Source of the DNA: Firmicutes bacterium UBA2058
GTDB lineage: Bacteria; Bacillota; Clostridia; Tissierellales; Sedimentibacteraceae
DNA length: 17,792 nucleotides
Assembly: GCA_002332905.1 (NCBI GenBank)
Contig: DDAM01000041.1
Span: 1-17,792, forward strand
Direction of reading: 5' to 3'
Shown: positions 12,917 to 17,792 of the stretch, one piece after another
How positions within the stretch are numbered: the stretch's first letter is position 1
How the letters are laid out: every line of letters starts with the position of its first letter
Made by a program: the position numbers and the translations under genes
Notes under the pieces: model-generated
What the model saw: only the letters and a program-made list of their open reading frames with translations
Told to the model about the DNA's origin: nothing
Databases searched by the model: none

Positions 12917-14218
12917 ATGATAAATACTGATAATATTTATGAGTGGAAATGTACTGTTTGTGGAGAAATAATTAAAAACAGTGAAGTTCCTACAATATGT
13001 CCTGTCTGTGGTGTAGATTCTAATTATTTTATAAGATTAGAGAAAAGTGAAGTGAACTTTTCAACTAATGAATATCAAAAATTTATAGTTATAGGTGCTA
13101 GTGCTGCTGGTATGACAGCAATCGAAGAGATTAGAAAAAGAAATAAAATGAGTGATATAACTTTGATTTCAAAGGAACCAGTATATGGTTACTATAGACC
13201 ACAGCTTTCAAAAATGTTAGGTCAAGATTTTGACTATAATAAGATATTTATGAAGGATTATGACTGGTTTAAATCAAATAATATTGAAGTTATGCTAGAC
13301 AAACATGTAGTAGGTATAAATAGCAAAGAAAGAACAGTTTTATTAGATACAGGTTTAATAAAAGAGTATAATAAGCTAATAATCGCAATTGGTGCAGAGT
13401 GCTTTATGCCACCTATAACAGGCAATAATAAAGAAGGTGTATTTACTCTAAGATATCTAAAAGATGCTACAGATATAAGGGAATATGCAAAAAATGTTAA
13501 TAAAGCTACTGTAGTAGGTGGCGGAGTATTAGGACTTGAAACTGCTTGGGAACTTAAAAAATTAGGACTTGATGTAACAGTAGTTGAGTTAGCAAGTAGA
13601 ATATTGCCTAGACAGTTAGATGAAACAGCTTCTAAAATTCTAGAAAATATAATACTTGATTCAGGTGTTAAATTAGTAATGGATGATTCAGTAAATGAAA
13701 TTATTGGTGATAATAAAGTAACAGGATTTAAATTAAAATCTGGAAAAGAATTGGTATCAGAGTTAGTAGTAGTTTCAGCTGGTGTTAGAGCAAATGTTAA
13801 AATTGCAGATGATGTAGGAATAAATATAAATAGAGCGATCATAGTTAATGAGAAAATGCAAACTAATATAAATGATATATATGCTTGTGGTGATTGCTGT
13901 GAGTTTAATGGTATAAATTATGCATTGTGGAGCGAGGCTATAGAACAAGGAAAAACAGCAGGTGTCAATGCAGTTGGGGATGAAAGTATTTATAACTCAA
14001 TTGTTCCTTCAACTACTTCTAATATATTTAATACAAGTATATTTTCAGTGGGTGACGTTGGTAGTAATCCAAATGAACACTATGATTCAAAAGAAGAAAA
14101 AGATGATGAAAATAATGCATATCAAAAGTTATTTTACAAGGATAATGTACTAGTAGGAGCCATATTAATAGGTGATACAAGAAAATCAAAGGATTTACTA
14201 GAAGCATTAGGAAAGTAA
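12917..14218 (+). CDS. NAD(P)H:rubredoxin oxidoreductase with N-terminal rubredoxin-like domain
   Basis: Protein of 433 aa joining a short rubredoxin-like iron-binding domain to an FAD-dependent pyridine-nucleotide oxidoreductase. The first 40 residues hold two CxxC knuckles, Cys12/Cys15 (CTVCGE) and Cys28/Cys31 (CPVCG), with the short spacing seen in rubrerythrin-type domains. The FAD-binding fold starts near residue 55 with FIVIGASAAGMTAIEEI. The NAD(P)H-binding fold has ATVVGGGVLGLETAWELKKL, and the FAD-ribityl motif is DIYACGDCCEF. It would pass electrons from NAD(P)H via FAD and the Fe centre to the flavodiiron protein encoded just upstream. The ATG at 12917 is preferred over the in-frame ATG at 12905, because GGAGG (12907-12911) precedes it by 5 bases. 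The fused domain makes the pair potentially self-sufficient without a separate rubredoxin. Confidence 0.92.
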   Translation: MINTDNIYEWKCTVCGEIIKNSEVPTICPVCGVDSNYFIRLEKSEVNFSTNEYQKFIVIGASAAGMTAIEEIRKRNKMSDITLISKEPVYGYYRPQLSKMLGQDFDYNKIFMKDYDWFKSNNIEVMLDKHVVGINSKERTVLLDTGLIKEYNKLIIAIGAECFMPPITGNNKEGVFTLRYLKDATDIREYAKNVNKATVVGGGVLGLETAWELKKLGLDVTVVELASRILPRQLDETASKILENIILDSGVKLVMDDSVNEIIGDNKVTGFKLKSGKELVSELVVVSAGVRANVKIADDVGININRAIIVNEKMQTNINDIYACGDCCEFNGINYALWSEAIEQGKTAGVNAVGDESIYNSIVPSTTSNIFNTSIFSVGDVGSNPNEHYDSKEEKDDENNAYQKLFYKDNVLVGAILIGDTRKSKDLLEALGK

Positions 14219-14251
14219 GAATTTAACTTACTAAGCTTAGTAGATAAATTC
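14219..14251. terminator. Inverted repeat just after the reductase gene, possible terminator
   Basis: GAATTTA (14219-14225) pairs with TAAATTC (14245-14251) around the perfect palindrome TACTAAGCTTAGTA (14229-14242). It abuts the stop codon and is followed by TTACTTT. It could end the flavodiiron operon, but its right half is also one end of the larger inverted-repeat region 14233-14479. Confidence 0.45.
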
Positions 14252-14479
14252 TTACTTTGATATAGTTTAGTCTCGAATCTAAGGAAAGCAAAGCAGATAA
14301 AAAATGTTTCTGTTTCCGTAATTCGGTTTCCCTTGATTTTTATAAGGATGGGAAATCCTCATTAAGTCACATAAACATTTTTTATCTACTTAGCTACTTA
14401 TAGAAATCGATAATCAAAGAAAAATAAAAGAATTTTTCTTTGATTATCTGCATTTTTGGCAAGTTTATCTATTAAGCTT
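14233..14479. repeat. Nested inverted-repeat element, about 247 bp, MITE-like or structured RNA
   Basis: No open frame of note. Outer arms: AAGCTTAGTAGATAAA (14233-14248) and its complement, 15 of 16 matching, at 14464-14479. Inner arms: 14291-14309 and 14373-14391, pairing at 18 of 19 positions with a perfect core AGATAAAAAATGTTT. Inside these, CGGTTTCCC and GGGAAATCC form a further short stem. On the right shoulder sits a 17-bp hairpin (14409-14448). The motif A-A-G-Y-AGATAAA recurs in the arms. It lies between convergent operons. Candidates are a non-autonomous mobile element, a structured RNA, or elaborate convergent terminators. I could not match it to a known RNA family. Confidence 0.55.
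14409..14448. terminator. Strong 17-bp hairpin, probable bidirectional terminator
   Basis: GATAATCAAAGAAAAAT (14409-14425) pairs perfectly with ATTTTTCTTTGATTATC (14432-14448) over a 6-base loop. The arms are A-rich then T-rich on both strands, placed between two convergent operons. The following bases are not a clean T-run on either side. Confidence 0.6.
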
Positions 14480-14529
14480 ATATTATGCTTAACCTATGCT
14501 ACATCAACATATGTTAGTGCTCTAAATTC
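14480..14529. other. Short spacer with palindromes after the DHHW gene
   Basis: Contains the right part of TTAAGC-TTATATTAT-GCTTAA (about 14473-14493) and the palindrome AACATATGTT (about 14506-14516). These may add to termination of the - strand operon. No gene is seen here. Confidence 0.3.
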
Positions 14530-15759
14530 TTATTTTAAGTCAAACATTGCATCATTACAAATTGAGCCAGAGCCATATAGCATTAAAACCAAATCATAGT
14601 CATTATTATTTATAAACTCTTTTACAGATTGATCTTTAGATAGTCTAAAATCAACCATTGTAACTTCTTTGCAGCTTAGTGATAAAAATGCAGCAACTGG
14701 CAGTGCATAGGAATCCTTAATCAGCAATATTTTATAATCATTTGGAGCATCTTCATTAACTATGGTATTAAAATCATTATCTGAGCTAAAATACGATGCA
14801 TATCTATTTGTTGTTATTGGATTATCTGGATTGCTTAAGCTTTTATTGATTACTGTATCATTGAAACTTCCTTCACTTATAAGTTTTTTATCAAATCCTT
14901 GATATAGCTTTATATTAGTTTCAAATGTAGGTATAATAAGTGTATAATCATCAATTCCAGAGTAAATTCTACCCATTCTTTTGCCAATTGAACCTAAAAA
15001 GCTATCATTAAATGTTTCAACCTTATAATTATCTATGTTAGTATAATAGTTATTTTCATCTAGATTTATACCATAAGTAAGGTTTATATAGTTTACTAGC
15101 TCCTTGAATGCCCAAAATGCAGTTTCTGTTTTCCAATGATGGTCAGTTATAAAAAAAGAGTTTGAAATATCTAAATCTCCTATATTAGCAGACTTTCTTA
15201 AATCAAGATAGTTTACTTTATTTTCATCTAATCCAGATATGAATTTATCACTATTGAGATTAGAGTTTGCGTAAATATCAATACCTTTTTTAAATGTTGT
15301 GTAACCCTCATAATCCTTTGACAGTGCTAATATAAACGAAAATGGCATACTAATATCCTTGAAATAATCATTAATACTTGCTAGCTTCTCAGCATTAGCC
15401 TTAGTATTATAATTGTATGCTGCAAAATGCAATAATCCCTGTTCATCCATTAACATATAACCTATATTGGTATCGTTAATAATTTTTTTGTTCAATAATT
15501 TTTGAGTTGCACCATATCCCTCAATAAAATACTGCTGACCAGCAATATTTTTACTAAAAATTGAGTCGTTAGATTTAACATATTGTTCAAATGTAAAAAT
15601 AAACTTACCAACTAGATTAGTATCCGAATTCTTATATGTTTTATATGTACTTGTTAGTATTTCTTTATAATTGTTTACAATAGTTTTACCACCAATAACA
15701 AAGGATACTATTAAAAAAATTATTGCAACAACTAAGTTTCTCTTATTTGTTTTTGTCAT
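14530..15759 (-). CDS. DHHW (AlgJ/AlgX-like) exported protein, partner of MBOAT O-acyltransferase
   Basis: Protein of 409 aa. A single hydrophobic segment near the N-terminus (LVVAIIFLIVSFVIGG, residues about 9-24) would anchor it with the remainder outside the cell. The hallmark FITDHHWKTETAFWAFKEL puts the Asp-His-His-Trp motif at 206-209. Further on, ILLIKDSYALPVAAF places the probable catalytic Ser at about 350, as in SGNH-like AlgJ/AlgX/DHHW proteins that acetylate or handle exopolysaccharide with a membrane MBOAT. Start: the ATG at 15759 has GGAGG (complement of 15765-15769) five bases before it; the in-frame ATG at 15771 overlaps that ribosome site. It lies 36 bases behind the MBOAT gene on the same strand. 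The substrate glycan is unknown, as no other polysaccharide genes lie in the window. Confidence 0.88.
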   Translation of the reverse strand: MTKTNKRNLVVAIIFLIVSFVIGGKTIVNNYKEILTSTYKTYKNSDTNLVGKFIFTFEQYVKSNDSIFSKNIAGQQYFIEGYGATQKLLNKKIINDTNIGYMLMDEQGLLHFAAYNYNTKANAEKLASINDYFKDISMPFSFILALSKDYEGYTTFKKGIDIYANSNLNSDKFISGLDENKVNYLDLRKSANIGDLDISNSFFITDHHWKTETAFWAFKELVNYINLTYGINLDENNYYTNIDNYKVETFNDSFLGSIGKRMGRIYSGIDDYTLIIPTFETNIKLYQGFDKKLISEGSFNDTVINKSLSNPDNPITTNRYASYFSSDNDFNTIVNEDAPNDYKILLIKDSYALPVAAFLSLSCKEVTMVDFRLSKDQSVKEFINNNDYDLVLMLYGSGSICNDAMFDLK

Positions 15760-15795
15760 AAATTCCTCCATGCCTTTCTTTTGTGCTTTATCTGC

Positions 15796-17220
15796 CTAGA
15801 AGTTAAAGTAGATAAATGGATTATAAGTTCCCTTTACTATATAAGAAAGACTTATAAAATATATTGAAATTAAGACTAAAATATAAATTGTATTGTACAC
15901 AAAATTATCTTCTAATTTATGTTTTTTTATTAGATCTTGTAATTTGACTAAAGCAGGTGTTGAAAAAATCGCCGCTGCAATAAAAAATATTGTTGATCCT
16001 TCAAAATTTGATAAGATAAATACATCTGCTAGAGCATTATTATTTAATCCAAACATAGATTTTATGTATATTATTGCAGAATCTATATCATTGCTTCTAA
16101 ATAATACCCAACCAAAAATAACCGCTAAAAATGTATATAACCATTTAAAAACACTTGCTTTTTTAAGCTTTTGTTCAAAACTAAATAATTTCTCTATAGT
16201 CAGCAAAATAAAATAATATAGTCCCCAAGTAATAAAAGTCCAGTTAGCACCATGCCAAACCCCTGTTAAAAACCAAACAACAAATAAATTTAAGATTAAT
16301 CGTAATTTAGTTTTAACTCTGCTTCCTCCAAGTGGAATATAAACATAATCTCTAAACCAAGTTCCCAATGATATATGCCATCTTCTCCAAAATTCAGATA
16401 CTGATTTTGATATGTATGGATAATTAAAGTTTTCATTAAAATGGAATCCAAATATCTTTCCTAGACCTATAGCCATATCAGAATATCCAGAAAAATCATA
16501 ATATATCTGGAATGTATATGAAATGGCACCTAACCACGCCATAGCAACAGATAACGATGACAAATTAGAGTTAAAAGCCTTATCCGCTAGTATAGCAAAA
16601 GTATTAGCAAAAAGTACTTTTTTTCCTATACCGATTATAAATCTGCATATACCCTTAGAGAAGTCCTCTAAGGTTTCTTTTCTGTACTTTATTTGTTCTG
16701 CAACAGTTTCATATCTAACTATAGGACCAGCAATAAGTTGTGGAAAAAATGATATATATAAAGCTACATTAAGTGGATTTTTTTGAACTTCTCCATTTTT
16801 TCTATAAACATCAATTACATATGAAATTGCCTGAAAAGTAAAAAATGATATACCTATTGGCAAAGCAATTTCTGGTATAACAAAATTAGTGCCTGCTATT
16901 TTATTTATGTTTGAAATTGTAAACATTAAATACTTATATATAAATATAATTGTTAAATTAAAAATAACCATTAAGGTTAATGAAAGCTTTGAAATTAATT
17001 TATTATCTCTATATTTGTCTACTAAAATTCCAAAAACATAGTTAAGCATAATTGATAATAGCATTACAAATACAAATCGTGGCTCTCCCCATGCGTAAAA
17101 CAAAAGGCTTACTATTACAAGAAATATATTTCTTAATTTTATACTTCTTAAAACAATGAAATATATTAATAAAACTATAGGAAGGTAAGCAAATATAAAA
17201 ATCGAGCTAGAAAAAATCAT
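15796..17220 (-). CDS. MBOAT family O-acyltransferase, AlgI/DltB-like
   Basis: Polytopic membrane protein of 474 aa that moves an acyl (usually acetyl) group across the membrane for attachment to an extracellular glycan. Conserved MBOAT blocks are clear: LPIGISFFTFQAISYVIDVY at 120-139, FFPQLIAGPIVRY at 158-170, YDFSGYSDMAIGLGKIFGF at 241-259, FWRRWHISLGTWFRDYVYIP at 277-296 (His282), and the active-site His323 in TGVWHGANWTFITWG. Many hydrophobic segments span the full length, as normal. GGAGG (complement of 17225-17229) lies 4 bases before the ATG. It forms a two-gene operon with the DHHW protein downstream. Acceptor (peptidoglycan, teichoic acid or capsule) cannot be told; the DHHW partner favours the AlgI group over DltB. 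Confidence 0.95.
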   Translation of the reverse strand: MIFSSSIFIFAYLPIVLLIYFIVLRSIKLRNIFLVIVSLLFYAWGEPRFVFVMLLSIMLNYVFGILVDKYRDNKLISKLSLTLMVIFNLTIIFIYKYLMFTISNINKIAGTNFVIPEIALPIGISFFTFQAISYVIDVYRKNGEVQKNPLNVALYISFFPQLIAGPIVRYETVAEQIKYRKETLEDFSKGICRFIIGIGKKVLFANTFAILADKAFNSNLSSLSVAMAWLGAISYTFQIYYDFSGYSDMAIGLGKIFGFHFNENFNYPYISKSVSEFWRRWHISLGTWFRDYVYIPLGGSRVKTKLRLILNLFVVWFLTGVWHGANWTFITWGLYYFILLTIEKLFSFEQKLKKASVFKWLYTFLAVIFGWVLFRSNDIDSAIIYIKSMFGLNNNALADVFILSNFEGSTIFFIAAAIFSTPALVKLQDLIKKHKLEDNFVYNTIYILVLISIYFISLSYIVKGTYNPFIYFNF

Positions 17221-17243
17221 TATTCCTCCATATTTATTATATC

Positions 17244-17319
17244 ATAGTCTCAGCCAAGCTGAGCCATTGTATGTTTTAAAACCTAGGAAAATATTATATC
17301 ATTGTTGTCTAAAAATCAA
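17244..17319 (-). promoter_or_regulatory. Promoter and leader hairpin of the MBOAT-DHHW operon
   Basis: On the - strand TTGATT (complement of 17314-17319) is followed after 17 bases by TAATAT (complement of 17291-17296), with an overlapping TATAAT two bases upstream on that strand (complement of 17293-17298). In the leader, CTCAGC-CAA-GCTGAG (17249-17263) is a perfect 6-bp hairpin. Strengths were judged by eye. Confidence 0.5.
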
Positions 17320-17376
17320 GTAAATATTATTAAATTCTAAATTAATACTTAATAAATAAATTAAATAAATTTAAAT

Positions 17377-17406
17377 TTGAATATAATTTATTATGTAGGT
17401 TAAAAT
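17377..17406 (+). promoter_or_regulatory. Probable promoter of the DUF1540 gene
   Basis: TTGAAT (17377-17382), an 18-base spacer and TAAAAT (17401-17406), 37 bases before the start codon. It is preceded by a very AT-rich tract that could act as an UP element. Confidence 0.5.
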
Positions 17407-17443
17407 ACACATAATTAGATTTTTATATAAAGGAGAATTTTTT

Positions 17444-17755
17444 ATGACTAAAATTATATGCGGAGTTTTAAATTGTTATTTAAACAAGGATAAATATTGC
17501 TGTGCAGAGAGTATTGATGTTACAGGTGATGGAGCACAAAGTAGAGGAGCTACAAATTGTGAAACATTTGCTAAAGATAATGGCAGCTTTAAAAATTCAT
17601 CTAAAACCATTAAGGAGCAGGCAGATGTAAGTTGTGAAGCTTATACTTGTGTGCATAACGAGGACAATAAATGTCGTTCTCAAACTATACAGATTCATGG
17701 TTCAAGTGTAGATAAAAGTGAAGAAACATTCTGCACTACATTTAGACTTAAATAG
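17444..17755 (+). CDS. Protein with two DUF1540 Cys-rich repeats
   Basis: Protein of 103 aa made of two copies of the small DUF1540 domain. Repeat 1 (about 5-43) reads CGVLNCYLNKDKYCCAESID, then an Asn-Cys-Glu-Thr-Phe end. Repeat 2 (about 64-101) reads CEAYTCVHNEDNKCRSQTIQ, then a Phe-Cys-Thr-Thr-Phe end. Each has four conserved Cys (C-x4-C, a third Cys before an I-x-I/V strand, and C-x-T-F), which suggests a metal site or disulfides. The function of the family is unknown; it is common in Clostridia, often in spore-formers. AAAGGAG (17429-17435) lies 8 bases upstream. The gene is divergent from the MBOAT operon. The Ser/Lys-rich link between repeats (44-60) looks flexible. Confidence 0.88.
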   Translation: MTKIICGVLNCYLNKDKYCCAESIDVTGDGAQSRGATNCETFAKDNGSFKNSSKTIKEQADVSCEAYTCVHNEDNKCRSQTIQIHGSSVDKSEETFCTTFRLK

Positions 17756-17792
17756 TTGTATGATGAATATACAGATATAACTAAAAATAACA

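Noticed and set aside
13258..13842. A long (194-codon) - strand open frame
   Set aside because: It is antisense to the well-conserved FAD/NAD domains of the rubredoxin reductase; the product is low-complexity Ser/Thr/Ile-rich and has no supporting signal.
14265..14400. A known riboswitch or 6S RNA in the inverted-repeat region
   Set aside because: I compared it by eye with the cobalamin, c-di-GMP, glycine, TPP, SAM and fluoride riboswitch patterns I know and found no conserved core. It also does not precede a gene on the appropriate strand.
1..17792. tRNA or rRNA genes, CRISPR arrays, transposase genes or prophage genes
   Set aside because: No cloverleaf, rRNA-like stretch, regularly spaced repeat array or transposase/integrase motif was found on either strand.

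Overview
The window is AT-rich, gene-dense DNA, with strong AAGGAG/GGAGG ribosome binding sites, TTG as an occasional start codon, and gene families typical of anaerobic, amino-acid-fermenting Clostridia. A UGA apparently read as selenocysteine, a Ptb-Buk pair and an oxygen-detoxifying flavodiiron system point towards the Peptostreptococcaceae/Acetoanaerobium neighbourhood. That genus-level guess comes from gene content only and is of low confidence.

Layout. 1-1710: an ABC-F ATPase (532 aa) with a terminator. 1720-2704: an XRE-cupin regulator and a small unknown protein with a strong terminator. 2784-3744: an unrecognised membrane protein with a clear hairpin after it. 3805-4500: a monocistronic pduL with a near-consensus promoter. 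4532-7014: a three-gene operon consisting of a selenocysteine-containing glutaredoxin-like protein (its in-frame TGA makes ordinary gene finders miss it), ptb and buk, ended by a terminator. 7032-9058: an Agr-type peptide signalling cassette. An AgrC-like histidine kinase lies on the + strand and converges on agrB-agrD on the - strand. The 44-residue agrD overlaps both agrB and the end of the kinase gene. 9234-11474: an Lrp/AsnC regulator and a pruA-type delta-1-pyrroline-5-carboxylate dehydrogenase. 11694-14218: an A-type flavodiiron protein and a rubredoxin-domain-bearing NAD(P)H:rubredoxin oxidoreductase. 14219-14529: about 300 non-coding bases made of nested inverted repeats. 14530-17220 (- strand): an MBOAT (AlgI-like) acyltransferase and a DHHW (AlgJ/AlgX-like) partner. 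17444-17755: a protein with two DUF1540 repeats.

How the genes work together. PduL, Ptb and Buk interconvert acyl-CoA, acyl-phosphate and carboxylate plus ATP, which is substrate-level phosphorylation in fermenters. The selenoglutaredoxin is fused into the ptb-buk transcript with no gap between its stop codon and the ptb start. The AgrB/D/C-like set has no AgrA-like response regulator in the window. The flavodiiron pair would pass electrons from NAD(P)H through rubredoxin to O2 (or NO). The MBOAT/DHHW pair probably O-acylates an exported or cell-wall glycan.

Most worth a second look: (i) the UGA-containing glutaredoxin and the SECIS-like hairpin behind it; (ii) the AgrD peptide with no cysteine, which implies a Ser/Thr lactone or another chemistry; (iii) the nested inverted-repeat element at 14219-14480; (iv) the twin CAACGTAGTTG-type repeats spaced 32 bp apart in front of the selenoprotein operon.
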